Assembly (NCBI GenBank): GCA_003168215.1 | Contig: PMSW01000101.1 | Span: 7,426 to 56,814 of the forward strand | DNA from: Actinomycetota bacterium | GTDB taxonomy: Bacteria > Actinomycetota > Actinomycetes > Streptosporangiales > Streptosporangiaceae | Reading direction: 5' to 3' | Length of the DNA: 49,389 nt | Part shown: positions 18,574 to 28,034 of the stretch, piece after piece | Layout: each line of letters begins with the position of its first letter | Position numbering within the stretch: position 1 is the first letter of the stretch | Notes under the pieces: generated by a model | The model's input: only the letters and a program-made list of their open reading frames with translations | What the model was told of the DNA's origin: nothing | Database searches by the model: none | Translations under genes and position numbers: made by a program

Positions 18574-19658
18574 CCTGCGGCACCATCGCCCGCCAGCGGG
18601 TCGGAGTCGAGCAGCTGGTGGGCCCGGTCGATCAGCAGCGGCACGGCATGCCCCTCCCGCTCGAAGCCCTCGCCCACGGTCTGGTGCTGCAGGTACCTGG
18701 CGTGAATGCCCTCCAGGACGACGGCCAGCTTGAAGCAGCCGAACGCCATGTAGTAGCCGATGCCGGAGATATCCCGGCCGGTCAGCTCCGCGTACCGGCT
18801 CGCCAGCTCGGCCCGGCTGAAGAACCCGGGCAACGTCGTCACCGCCGCCCCCACGTTGATCATCCGCCAGTCCCTGTCGGCGGCGTCGGCCCAGTACATG
18901 AGGGTGAGCCCCAGGTCGGCAAGCGGGTCGCCGAGCGTCGACATTTCCCAGTCGACCACGGCCGCGATGGCGGGCCGGCCGCCGAGCACGACCAGCATGT
19001 TGTCGAGCCGGAAGTCGCCATGGACGAGGGTGCCCTCGCCCGTCTCCGGGAGCCCGGCAGCCAGCCTCTCGACCAGCCGGTCGTAGCCGGGCATTTCCCG
19101 CGTCGCTGACAGCTCCCACTGCCGCTGCCAGCGGGCGAGCTGGCGGGCCAGGTAACCGTCCGGCCGCCCGAATCCGGTGAGGCCGGCGGCGGACAGGTCC
19201 AGCCCGTGGATGGCGGCGAGCATCTCGGCAAGCCGCTGCGATAGCTGGCGCGCCTGGTCAGGCGTCACCTGCGCGCCGTCCTCGCGAGTGCGCAGCACCA
19301 GGCCGTCCACGTACTCCATCAGGTAGAACGGCGCGCCGATGACCTCAGGATCCTGGCAGAACGCGACCGGCGCGGGAACCGGGATCGCCGTGCCGTGCAA
19401 TGCCGACAGGATGCGGTACTCCCTGGCCATGTCGTGCGCAGTCGGCAGCACATGACCGAGCGGAGGCCGGCGGAGGACCAGCCGGGTGCCGGAACCGAAG
19501 TCGAGGCGGTAGGTCAGGTTCGATCGGCCGCCCGCGATCAGCTCAGCGCCTGCCAGATCCCCGTCCGACCAGGAGCCGGCGGGCACTGAGCTGATCCACC
19601 GGGCCAGCCGGGCGCCATCCTCGATCCCCGGGACGCTGATGTCCTTCGTCATTCCCAC
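18570..19658 (-). CDS. APH-type phosphotransferase family protein (acyl-CoA dehydrogenase-associated type)
   Basis: LVHGDFRLDNMLVV; AAVVDWEMSTLGDPLADLGLTLMYW. Confidence 0.9.
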   Translation of the reverse strand: MGMTKDISVPGIEDGARLARWISSVPAGSWSDGDLAGAELIAGGRSNLTYRLDFGSGTRLVLRRPPLGHVLPTAHDMAREYRILSALHGTAIPVPAPVAFCQDPEVIGAPFYLMEYVDGLVLRTREDGAQVTPDQARQLSQRLAEMLAAIHGLDLSAAGLTGFGRPDGYLARQLARWQRQWELSATREMPGYDRLVERLAAGLPETGEGTLVHGDFRLDNMLVVLGGRPAIAAVVDWEMSTLGDPLADLGLTLMYWADAADRDWRMINVGAAVTTLPGFFSRAELASRYAELTGRDISGIGYYMAFGCFKLAVVLEGIHARYLQHQTVGEGFEREGHAVPLLIDRAHQLLDSDPLAGDGAAG

Positions 19659-19842
19659 CCCGCCTGCCCGATCCGCGTTCGCAATTGGTCCAATGATCCG
19701 CCTCTGCAGGATGGGGACGCACGGCGCCCGGGCGAAAGCATGCCATCCGGCCCAGGGCTGGACTATTGCGCTGCCCTGACGTAGGCAGGTAGGAGGGGAT
19801 AGCCAGGCCGGTGGTCTAGACCCTGGTGGCGGAGGGAGCGCG

Positions 19843-20613
19843 GTGAGTCATGCATGGATGCCGGATGTCGGGCACCTGCGGGCGGCAGCCGACGGCGGGC
19901 ATCTCATCGGCGGCGCTCCCCGCGCCGTCTGGCAGGCAGCGGGCGCCGATCCTGGGATGGTCTCGGCCAGGTCCGCCGCGGAACGCCTCTGCGAGCTCGG
20001 CCAGGCCAGCCACCTGACCTGGAATCCGCTGACCGGGGAGATCATCCAGCTGGTCTCGATTCTCCGGGCCGGGCGCTCGCTTGGCGGGCCAGAAGGCCTG
20101 GCACAGCCGGGGCCGGGTCGCGCAGCGGACCCGGGCGGGCAGCCGGAGACCGCGGAGCCTGCCGGCCCGGACTCGCTCGCCAGGGTAAACGCCGAAGGAC
20201 GGCTCTGCGTCCAGATCTGCGTCGTGGCGTTCGCGTGGGATCCGTTCACGGCCGGCCCGATGACCGGCCTGCGGCACATCATGAACTGGCTCGACTCCTG
20301 GGGCATCGCGCGGCGCTGGCCGGCCGGCTCGCCGGCGGCGTTCCCGGACGGGCAAACGGACTGCCGGAGCCGCGCGCTGTGGGCACGGGGGGGCCATTTC
20401 GGCGCGTCGCAGGTCCCCGACTGGACGGCCGCCGGCCCTGGCGCGATCGATATCGGGCGGCTGACAGGAAGAGCCACGTCACCGGCGGCGGGCGTCCGGC
20501 CGCCCCGGACGAACACCGAGCAGGAACGAGCACAGCGGGCCGGGCTTGCTGCCTTTGACGGCATCTTCGAGTCCCCGGCGCCCGCGGCCGACTCGCTTAC
20601 CCGGGTCGGCTGA
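19843..20613 (+). CDS. Uncharacterised protein resembling actinobacterial peptidoglycan amidase-like proteins
   Basis: HLTWNPLTGEIIQLV; GRLCVQICVVAFAWDPFTAGP; WLDSWGIARRWPAG; ALWARGGHFGASQVPD. Confidence 0.5.
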   Translation: MSHAWMPDVGHLRAAADGGHLIGGAPRAVWQAAGADPGMVSARSAAERLCELGQASHLTWNPLTGEIIQLVSILRAGRSLGGPEGLAQPGPGRAADPGGQPETAEPAGPDSLARVNAEGRLCVQICVVAFAWDPFTAGPMTGLRHIMNWLDSWGIARRWPAGSPAAFPDGQTDCRSRALWARGGHFGASQVPDWTAAGPGAIDIGRLTGRATSPAAGVRPPRTNTEQERAQRAGLAAFDGIFESPAPAADSLTRVG

Positions 20614-20677
20614 CGGAGCGCCAGCCAGCCTTCCGCATCAAGCTGGTCAGTCCGCCCAGCTTGTACGGTAGGGCATC

Positions 20678-21334
20678 ATGAGCGCAGATCTCACTCTCTC
20701 CCCAACCGAGCGCACCCGGCTGCACCGCCTGCGGGAACGCGGCCGGAGCGATCGCGCCGAGCTGTACGCCGTACTTGACGCCGGGCTCATCTGCCACCTG
20801 GGCGTGCTCGTCGACGGCTCGCCCGTCGTCCTGCCGACCGGCTACGGCCGGGCGGGCGACACCCTCTACCTGCACGGATCATCGGCGAATCGCTCGCTGC
20901 TGGCCGCCGACGGGCAGGATGCCTGCGTCACGGTCACCCACCTGGACGGCATGGTGTGCGCCCGGGCGATCTTCCACCATTCGATGAACTACCGCAGCGC
21001 GGTCGTGTTCGGCACGGCGCGGCTGCTCACCGAGGACGCGGCCAAGCTGGCGGGGCTGCAGGCAGTCACCGAGCATCTGATCCCCGGCCGGTGGGCGCAC
21101 GCCCGCCCGCCGACACGCAAGGAACTCGCCGCCACCGCCGTGCTCGCGCTGCCGCTGGACGAGGCGTCGGTCAAGGTCCGCACCGGCCCGCCCAAAGACG
21201 AGCCGGAGGATTATCAGCTGGACATCTGGGCTGGCGTGGTCCCGGCCGCGCTGACCTTCGGCCAGGCCGAGCCCGACCCCGCGCTACGCGGCGGGTTGGC
21301 TGTCCCGGAGCACATCACCGCCCTCACCCGGTGA
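20678..21334 (+). CDS. Pyridoxamine 5'-phosphate oxidase family (FMN-binding split barrel) protein
   Basis: LDAGLICHLGVLVDGSPVVLPTGYGRAGDTLYLHGSSANRSL. Confidence 0.88.
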   Translation: MSADLTLSPTERTRLHRLRERGRSDRAELYAVLDAGLICHLGVLVDGSPVVLPTGYGRAGDTLYLHGSSANRSLLAADGQDACVTVTHLDGMVCARAIFHHSMNYRSAVVFGTARLLTEDAAKLAGLQAVTEHLIPGRWAHARPPTRKELAATAVLALPLDEASVKVRTGPPKDEPEDYQLDIWAGVVPAALTFGQAEPDPALRGGLAVPEHITALTR

Positions 21335-21403
21335 GCCAGCGGCGGATACTGCGTTCTGTAGCCAAAACATCATGCGCGGCTGCCTGGGCCTAGGCTGGGT
21401 GCC

Positions 21404-22099
21404 ATGACTGACCGGCTCGTCTGGATCGACTGCGAAATGACCGGGCTTGACCTTGCGCACGACGCCCTGGTCGAGATCGCCTGCCTGGTAACCGACGGCC
21501 AGCTCACCATCCTGGACGACGGCATCAATCTCGTGATCAAGCCGCCGGCCGAGGCACTCGATCACATGCCGGACGTCGTACGCGAGATGCATACCAAGTC
21601 CGGCCTGCTGACCGAGCTCAGCGGCGGGATCACCCTGGCCGACGCGCAGGAGCAGGTCCTGGCGTACGTGCGCACGCACGTTTCCGATGCGAAGAAGGTA
21701 CCGCTGTGCGGTAACTCCATCGGCACCGACCGCTCGTTCCTGGCCAGGGACATGCCCGAGCTTGACGCGTTCCTGCACTACCGGATGGTGGATGTGTCGA
21801 GCATCAAGGAACTGGCACGGCGCTGGTTCCCGAAGGCGTATTTTGCCAGCCCGGAGAAACATGGCGGCCACCGTGCCCTGGCGGACATCCGGGAGAGTAT
21901 CCAGGAGCTTGGCTATTACCGTGAGGCCATCTTCGTCCGCCCGCCCGGCCCGGAGTCGGCGGCCGCCAGGCAGATCGCGGCGCGGCACGGCGGGCGCAGT
22001 CCGGCCGTCTCAGCCGCGGGCGCCGGGACCAGGCAGGCGGCCGGCGCCGGGACGGGGCCGGCCTCGGCGGACGGGGCATCGGGGGGCGAGCCTGGTTAG
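21404..22099 (+). CDS. orn: Oligoribonuclease
   Basis: LVWIDCEMTGLDLAHDALVEIACLVTDGQL; HYRMVDVSSIKELARRWFP; HRALADIRESIQELGYYR. Confidence 0.96.
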   Translation: MTDRLVWIDCEMTGLDLAHDALVEIACLVTDGQLTILDDGINLVIKPPAEALDHMPDVVREMHTKSGLLTELSGGITLADAQEQVLAYVRTHVSDAKKVPLCGNSIGTDRSFLARDMPELDAFLHYRMVDVSSIKELARRWFPKAYFASPEKHGGHRALADIRESIQELGYYREAIFVRPPGPESAAARQIAARHGGRSPAVSAAGAGTRQAAGAGTGPASADGASGGEPG

Positions 22100-22162
22100 G
22101 CCCGGTGAGCGCGTCCCGGTATGCTGCGTAGCACCGCAGGGCGATTTTTGCCATGCGGCCGT

Positions 22163-22240
22163 GGTGGGCGTAGCTCAGCTGGTTAGAGCGCCAGGTTGTG
22201 GTCCTGGATGTCGGGGGTTCGAATCCCCTCGCTCACCCCA
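22163..22240 (+). tRNA. tRNA-His (anticodon GTG), CCA encoded
   Basis: Cloverleaf: acceptor GTGGGCG/CGCTCAC with G-1 paired to C73; anticodon loop TTGTGGT; T-loop GGGGGTTCGAATCCCC; terminal CCA. Confidence 0.97.
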
Positions 22241-22256
22241 GTATTTTCGCAGTTCA

Positions 22257-22288
22257 GGAGGCTCGGCTGCCGTGACGGCCGGGCCTCC
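22257..22288 (+). terminator. Stem-loop downstream of tRNA-His
   Basis: GGAGGCTCGGC / GCCGGGCCTCC with one G-U pair. Confidence 0.5.
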
Positions 22289-22496
22289 CGCCCGGCGGCT
22301 GTCCGATTCTGGCCTCCGCGAGGACATCACGGACAGCGTCGAGGCACGCGGCTCGCCCTTCATGCCGAGGCCATGAAAGCACGTCCGGTACGCATGCAGC
22401 CGGGCTCGCCGGCTTAATGCTCCACGCCGTGGCTGCATCCTTGCCAGCAGGGATGTTCGCTAGGGCCGCCGAGCTAGCGCAGGACCACGCGACCTA

Positions 22497-22514
22497 GTCA
22501 ACAAGAGAGTTGAC
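22497..22514. promoter_or_regulatory. Operator-like palindrome, site A
   Basis: GTCAAC-AAGAGA-GTTGAC upstream of the LLM oxidoreductase. Confidence 0.8.
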
Positions 22515-22614
22515 AGTACCACGGGCGGATGGGAGATTGGCCCATACGACGTAAGGAGCCCTCAATTACAGCTTATGTTCTGTGGACAACGCCGGCTACC
22601 TGGCGATTCGCGCG

Positions 22615-23631
22615 ATGACTAAGGCCGCCGATCGGAATATCTGCTACGGGATCACCCACGACTTCCGTGCCACCCCGCCGTTCGAGAAGAGTCCGAGCAC
22701 GGTCTATGGCGAAGCACTGGACCTCATTGCGTACGCCGATCAACTCGGGTTCGGTCATGTCTGGCTAAGCGAGCATCATTTCGTCGCCGATGGCTACTGC
22801 CCGTCGCCAGTCGCTGTGGCTGGCGCGATCCTGGCGCGCACGCGGCGGATCCATGTCAGCACGCACGCGCTATTGCTGCCGCTCTATAACCCGGTCCGTC
22901 TCGCTGAGGACGTCGCCGTCCTTGACGTCATCTCCGGCGGCCGGATGGAACTGGGCGTGGCACTCGGCTATCGCGCCGCCGAGTACTCCGGGCTCGGGTT
23001 CGACATCAAAGAGCGCCGGACCCGGATGGATGAAGCCTGCGACATACTCGTCCGGGCCTGGACGGAGGACAACTGGTCCTATCGCGGCAGGCATTTTGAT
23101 GTGCGCGGCGTGTCAGTCCGGCCGCGGCCAGTGCAGCAGCCCTACCCGCGGTTGTGGATTGGCGCGCAGACGGTGCAGGCGGCTGCACGAGCAGTGCGCA
23201 TGCGCGCGCCCTTGCTGCTGCCCCCGCCTGGCTACATCAATGACGAGGCAGCGGTCTACGCCGCTTACGCCGCCGGGCTGCTCGCAGCAGACGAGGACCC
23301 AGGGCGCTACCCGGTCGCCGCCACCTTCACCTGCGCTATCACCGACGATCCAGCCGCCTACCGGATGGCCCATCGCGACGAGTGGGCATATAAGGCCGCG
23401 CTCTACCAGGAGTGGGAGGCTGGTTCCCAGGCCGTCGTCGGCGAGGCGGCCCGCCGACCACGGCGGTCATCAGGGATCATCGGGAGCGCCTCAGAATGTG
23501 CGGCGGCACTGGCGGAGGTCCTGGCCGGCGATGTCCCGATCACTCATGTCGTGATGAACCTGCGGGACCCGGAGCAGCTGCGCCTGTTCGCGGAGCGCAT
23601 GCACCTCAGCGGATCGCCGCCCGAGCATTAG
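22615..23631 (+). CDS. LLM class flavin-dependent oxidoreductase
   Basis: LGFGHVWLSEHHFVADGYCPSPVAVAGAILARTRRIHVSTHALLLPLYNPVRLAEDVAVLD; alternative GTG start at 22582. Confidence 0.88.
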   Translation: MTKAADRNICYGITHDFRATPPFEKSPSTVYGEALDLIAYADQLGFGHVWLSEHHFVADGYCPSPVAVAGAILARTRRIHVSTHALLLPLYNPVRLAEDVAVLDVISGGRMELGVALGYRAAEYSGLGFDIKERRTRMDEACDILVRAWTEDNWSYRGRHFDVRGVSVRPRPVQQPYPRLWIGAQTVQAAARAVRMRAPLLLPPPGYINDEAAVYAAYAAGLLAADEDPGRYPVAATFTCAITDDPAAYRMAHRDEWAYKAALYQEWEAGSQAVVGEAARRPRRSSGIIGSASECAAALAEVLAGDVPITHVVMNLRDPEQLRLFAERMHLSGSPPEH

Positions 23632-24755
23632 TGCCCGGCTTCGGCAGTAGCCTGACCCGAACTCTGGTCGCCCGTAGGAAGTGCGCCCTCGCCGTCGGCC
23701 CGGAGCTGACCAGCGCTGTCGCTGTCCCCGGAGCCCGGTTCCTCGCCGGCTACGACGCCGCCTTGCCCTCTGCGGCGGAGGAATCCGCGGTGCCGCGTAG
23801 CCGCCCTGACGGATCCACCGCGCGCCACCGCCAGGCCGACAGCCACGATCAGCGCGACCCCGTTGAACATGTCGCCGAGCCATTGCTGGCCCGATACCAG
23901 CTGCAGGCCCTCGACCCCGGTCGCGAGCACGTAGATGGCGATCAGGGTTCCCCAGATATTGAACTTCCCCGGCTGGAGCTGGGTCGAACCGAGGAACGCA
24001 GCCGCGAACGCGGGCAGCAGGAGCGTGCTCCCGAACGTCAGCGAAGGCCCGGAGAGTGAGGTGTACAGGATGCCGGCAAAACCGGCGATGGCGCCAGAAA
24101 TAATCAGTGACGTCCAGGTCCAGCGGCCGACCCTGACGCCCGCCAGACGGGCTGACTCGGCATTTCCGCCAATAGCGTAGAAATAGCGTCCGAGCGGGGT
24201 GTAGTCGAGCAACCACCACGTCAGCAAGCCCAGGACGAGCAGGTAGACAACCACAATCTGATAGCCGCCGACCGAAATCTGCGAAAGATCGTTCCAGGCA
24301 GTGGACGTAACGGGGGGCGGCTGATTCGAATTCGTCACGATCACGACAAAGGCGGAAAGTATTGATCCCATTGCTAGCGTCGCGATAAATGAATTGATCT
24401 TGATTTTCACTACGAGAAATCCGTTGACGATCCCGATAAGTGCGCCCACCGCGATGCCCAACAGTACCGCGAGCCCGGCCGACCAGTGCCAGTTAATTTG
24501 GACAACTACGGCTACGATTCCCGTGAGGTTAGCATTCGCGCCGATAGACAGGTCAAACTGACCGCAGGTAATCGGAATAAGGATAGCGATCGCCATAATC
24601 CCCGAGACAGCCTGCTCAGAGGCAACCAAGTGCAAGGTGGACGATGTCAGAAAGATATGCGGACTTAGAATGCCGAAAATAATGAGGAACGCAATCCACA
24701 GATAGATAGCGCTAAATCGATCGAACCCTAGCCTGATCGTCGGCAGTTTCCTCAT
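23628..24755 (-). CDS. Ribose/sugar-type ABC transporter permease (RbsC-like)
   Basis: FDLSIGANANLTGIVAV; LGRYFYAIGGNAESARLAGVRVGR; multiple TM segments. Confidence 0.9.
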   Translation of the reverse strand: MRKLPTIRLGFDRFSAIYLWIAFLIIFGILSPHIFLTSSTLHLVASEQAVSGIMAIAILIPITCGQFDLSIGANANLTGIVAVVVQINWHWSAGLAVLLGIAVGALIGIVNGFLVVKIKINSFIATLAMGSILSAFVVIVTNSNQPPPVTSTAWNDLSQISVGGYQIVVVYLLVLGLLTWWLLDYTPLGRYFYAIGGNAESARLAGVRVGRWTWTSLIISGAIAGFAGILYTSLSGPSLTFGSTLLLPAFAAAFLGSTQLQPGKFNIWGTLIAIYVLATGVEGLQLVSGQQWLGDMFNGVALIVAVGLAVARGGSVRAATRHRGFLRRRGQGGVVAGEEPGSGDSDSAGQLRADGEGALPTGDQSSGQATAEAGH

Positions 24756-26293
24756 GACGCTGTCCCATCGCCTGCAGCTAAAGTAGTGATTTCTGACATG
24801 AAGCTTCGCGTCACCTCTGACTCCGTGAGCCGGGCGCCGGAGAGTTCATCCCGGATGTGCCCTTGCCGGACGACGACCACGCGACTGCAGAGCAGGAGCA
24901 GTTCGTCAATGTCGGTCGAGCTCACCAGCACCAGTGCCCGGTTCCTGGCCGCTTCGAGAATGTGATGATGAATATCGGCCTTCGCGCGCACGTCGACGCC
25001 CTGCGTGGGTTCGTCAAGCAGCAGAACCTGCGGATTTAGCCGCAGCCATTTGGCTAGCAAGATTTTCTGCTGATTTCCGCCGCTGAACGTCTGGAGTTGC
25101 TGCCGCCCACCTGAGCGCGGCCGGACGTCAAGGCGCTCGAACCAGACGCGAGATTCGCGGGCTACTGCGGACTTGCGCAGGAAGAGCCGCGACCAGAAGG
25201 GGCGGAGATCCCCGATGACCAGGTTGTCGTCGGCGCTCAGGCTCATGATGCCGCCGCTACTCTTGCGGTCCGCAGGCAGGTACGCTGCGCCTGCGGCAAT
25301 CGCGGCGTCCGGCCGGCCCGCCGGAATCGGCGTACCCCCGACCGTGACCGTTCCCCGGCTCCGTGTGTACGCGCCGAAAATGGCGCCGAGAAGGCGCTCC
25401 CGGCCAGATCCGGTAAGCCCGGCGACCCCGATGATCTCACCGCCAGTCGCGGTCAGCGAGATGCCCCGGATCGGACCCTCCCAGAGATCATCCACCATGA
25501 GGCTGGCGTCGTGCGCACGCCGGGCCGGCTGCAGAACTTCCGGCTCAGACTCGGCGTTCTCGGCCCCGCCGAGCAGCGAGACGAGCGTGTCCCGGCTGAT
25601 ATCCGCGGTCGGTGCCCGCGCGACGGACTGGCCGTCCCGAAGTATGGTCACCGAGTGACCGATGCGGTGGACCTCATCGAGGTGGTGGGTCACGTAGAGG
25701 ACTGCCAGTCCGCGGTCGGCCGCGGTCGTGAGTATCGCCAGCAGATGGTCGATCTCCTCGATCGGCAAGGTCGCGGTCGGCTCGTCGAGCACCAGGACCT
25801 TGGGGGGATTCTGCTCGTCCGGCTGCAGGGCGCGGGCGACCGCCACCCCCGTGCGCTCAGCCGCGCTCAGCTGGCCCACTGGCTGGCGGGGATCGATATG
25901 GGACAGGCCAATCTGGTCAAGCAGCGCGGCGGCCGAGTCGCGGAGATTCCTGGGCCGTATCGTCAGCATCCGGGTCGGGAACTGCGTGCTCAGGTGGAGA
26001 TTGTCGACGACCGAGACAGTGTCGATCAGCGCCAGATCCTGATGGACAAAGCGGCAGCCCAATTTGTATGCGCTCTCCGCGGCACCGAACGTGAGCGCGT
26101 GACCATCGACATGGACGCGGCCCGAGTCCGGTACATGAAAGCCAGACAGAACCTTGATGAGGGTCGATTTCCCTGAGCCGTTGGCCCCCACGAGCGCATG
26201 AATCTCCCCGGCGCTGAGCGACAAGCTGAACGAGCTTAGTGCCTTGGTGCCGACGAAGGACTTGGACAGATCCTCAATGTCAAGCACGGACAT
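24752..26293 (-). CDS. Sugar-type ABC transporter ATP-binding protein (RbsA-like, two NBDs)
   Basis: GANGSGKSTLIKVLSG; EPTATLPIEEIDHLL; FSGGNQQKILLAKWL. Confidence 0.93.
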   Translation of the reverse strand: MSVLDIEDLSKSFVGTKALSSFSLSLSAGEIHALVGANGSGKSTLIKVLSGFHVPDSGRVHVDGHALTFGAAESAYKLGCRFVHQDLALIDTVSVVDNLHLSTQFPTRMLTIRPRNLRDSAAALLDQIGLSHIDPRQPVGQLSAAERTGVAVARALQPDEQNPPKVLVLDEPTATLPIEEIDHLLAILTTAADRGLAVLYVTHHLDEVHRIGHSVTILRDGQSVARAPTADISRDTLVSLLGGAENAESEPEVLQPARRAHDASLMVDDLWEGPIRGISLTATGGEIIGVAGLTGSGRERLLGAIFGAYTRSRGTVTVGGTPIPAGRPDAAIAAGAAYLPADRKSSGGIMSLSADDNLVIGDLRPFWSRLFLRKSAVARESRVWFERLDVRPRSGGRQQLQTFSGGNQQKILLAKWLRLNPQVLLLDEPTQGVDVRAKADIHHHILEAARNRALVLVSSTDIDELLLLCSRVVVVRQGHIRDELSGARLTESEVTRSFMSEITTLAAGDGTAS

Positions 26294-26351
26294 CGGCCGA
26301 CCACCTCCGCCGCTGCAGTCGACTGTTCATGTAGTGGCACATCCCTCCGGG

Positions 26352-26403
26352 GCCTGGCCACCGCCCTTGACCGGCGTGGTGCGGTCAAGGGCGGTGGCCA
26401 GGC
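26352..26403. promoter_or_regulatory. 22-bp perfect stem-loop between SBP and ATPase genes
   Basis: GCCTGGCCACCGCCCTTGACCG (26352-26373) / CGGTCAAGGGCGGTGGCCAGGC (26382-26403), 8-nt loop. Confidence 0.9.
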
Positions 26404-26430
26404 AGCCAGGCTTTAGGCCCAGGTGATTTG

Positions 26431-27585
26431 CTATGACTTCAGCGGAACCTTCCACAGCTTCTCGTACTGCTGGAGCGCGTTCGGCGGCTCGTTCCAGGTC
26501 GAGATGGAGCCGACATTACTCGGCGTGATCAGTTGCGTCGGCTCGGTCTGGTCGTTGGTGGTAATGGCAACGCCTTCCGCATACCGGAGCGCGATGTCGA
26601 CGATGTCGTAGCCGGTGACGCTGTTGTTATCGGCCGTCCACGCCGCCTGGGTGCCGGACCGCAGCGCACTGGCCTCACTCGGCTGCATATTGAAGCCGGC
26701 GATCTTAATGCCGCTGATGCTCGCCGCTGACAGCGCCGAGTTGATCCCCGTCGCGAAGTCGCCATCATCGAAGATCAGGTACTTGTCGCCCTGGTTGGAG
26801 CGCAGCGCGGAGACAACCAGGCCGTCTTCCTGACCCTGCTCCGCCTCGCTGACCGGCACGTCGACCTCGTTGATCACGCAGTGCGGGCACAGGGTCTTGA
26901 TGTCGGCCTTGAACGACGCCACGATCGCGTCAAGGCTGGGGAAGCCGGTGACGTGTGCTAGCAGGGCATGGCCGGTGCCGCCAGAGTCGGATGCCAGCCA
27001 GCTGGCCAGTGCCGCGGCTTCATCGGCGCGCGAGTCGTCGACGAGCCCGATCACAGTCTTGGTGATGGGCGCTGGCACTCCGGACGTGACCACGATCGGG
27101 ACGCCGGCTTTCCGGTAATTCGCAAGGGTAGAAGCGTAGTCAGAGGGGTCGATGCCGGTTACGCCAACGACCGTCGGATGCTTCAGGAGAGCGGTAGCAA
27201 ATGCAGATACAAGCGACGCGGGGTTGGCGGGGTCATAGCTGATCTCCGAGAAATTCCAGCCAGCCGCATGCGCGGCGGCTTCCGCAGCATCGCCGATGGC
27301 GGTTGTCGTTGGGACCGAACTCTGGTTGAGGTAGATCAGCGTCTTGCCCTTCGGCGGCGCCTTTGGCAGTGCCACGGTCTGGGCGATGTGCGCTGGCACC
27401 TTTAGATACTGGGCTAGCTCGGATTTGGCCGCGCTGACGTTCACGGCGGACGGCGAGGAGCTCGCTCCTGCGGATGAGCCGGCACCGGGCGAACTGGTGG
27501 TGCCCGACGATCCGCATGCCGCACACAGCGCAGCCACAGTCACCCCGATGGCCACCAGAATCCCGTGTCTTGAGTGTCTCTCCAT
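26431..27585 (-). CDS. Sugar-type ABC transporter substrate-binding lipoprotein (periplasmic binding protein 4-like)
   Basis: Lipobox LCAACGSS; KTLIYLNQSSVPTTTAIGDAAEAAAHAAGWNF; TGIDPSDYASTLANYRKAGVPIVV. Confidence 0.87.
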   Translation of the reverse strand: MERHSRHGILVAIGVTVAALCAACGSSGTTSSPGAGSSAGASSSPSAVNVSAAKSELAQYLKVPAHIAQTVALPKAPPKGKTLIYLNQSSVPTTTAIGDAAEAAAHAAGWNFSEISYDPANPASLVSAFATALLKHPTVVGVTGIDPSDYASTLANYRKAGVPIVVTSGVPAPITKTVIGLVDDSRADEAAALASWLASDSGGTGHALLAHVTGFPSLDAIVASFKADIKTLCPHCVINEVDVPVSEAEQGQEDGLVVSALRSNQGDKYLIFDDGDFATGINSALSAASISGIKIAGFNMQPSEASALRSGTQAAWTADNNSVTGYDIVDIALRYAEGVAITTNDQTEPTQLITPSNVGSISTWNEPPNALQQYEKLWKVPLKS

Positions 27586-27832
27586 GCTTCCTCACTCGTG
27601 TTGAGAGAAATAGAGCTTTCGACGTCTGCTCATGCCATCGACCTCCATCAGCGCCGATACGAGATGCGGCTGAAGAGTCTCCTCCTTTGGCAGGCGCCGG
27701 CCCGCGGGAAAGACCAACTGCCTTAATCACACCGGGTGAATATAGAAGGCATGAACATATGTTGTAGTGGCTTGCTTTTGCTATGAGATGGCTAGCAGCC
27801 GAAACGATACTGTAGCAGTCCGCTACTAACGA

Positions 27833-27856
27833 GTCAACAGTCCCGTTGAAATCAAC
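27833..27856. promoter_or_regulatory. Operator-like palindrome, site B, with a third half-site
   Basis: GTCAAC-AGTCCC-GTTGA followed by AATCAAC; upstream of the ABC transporter operon. Confidence 0.75.
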
Positions 27857-28034
27857 TACGGCCCCGGCACTCCGGCGTTCAGCCAGGCCCGCCGTGGGAT
27901 CCGCGCAACCAAGGCCAGGTAGGCGGTTGCATGGCGCGGAGACTAACGAAGGTAATGTGGCATGCTAAAACACAGACCGGTGATCGGTAGCTGCGGGCTT
28001 GTTACCGGTCAGCTGCGGCCCGGGCGCGGAAAGG

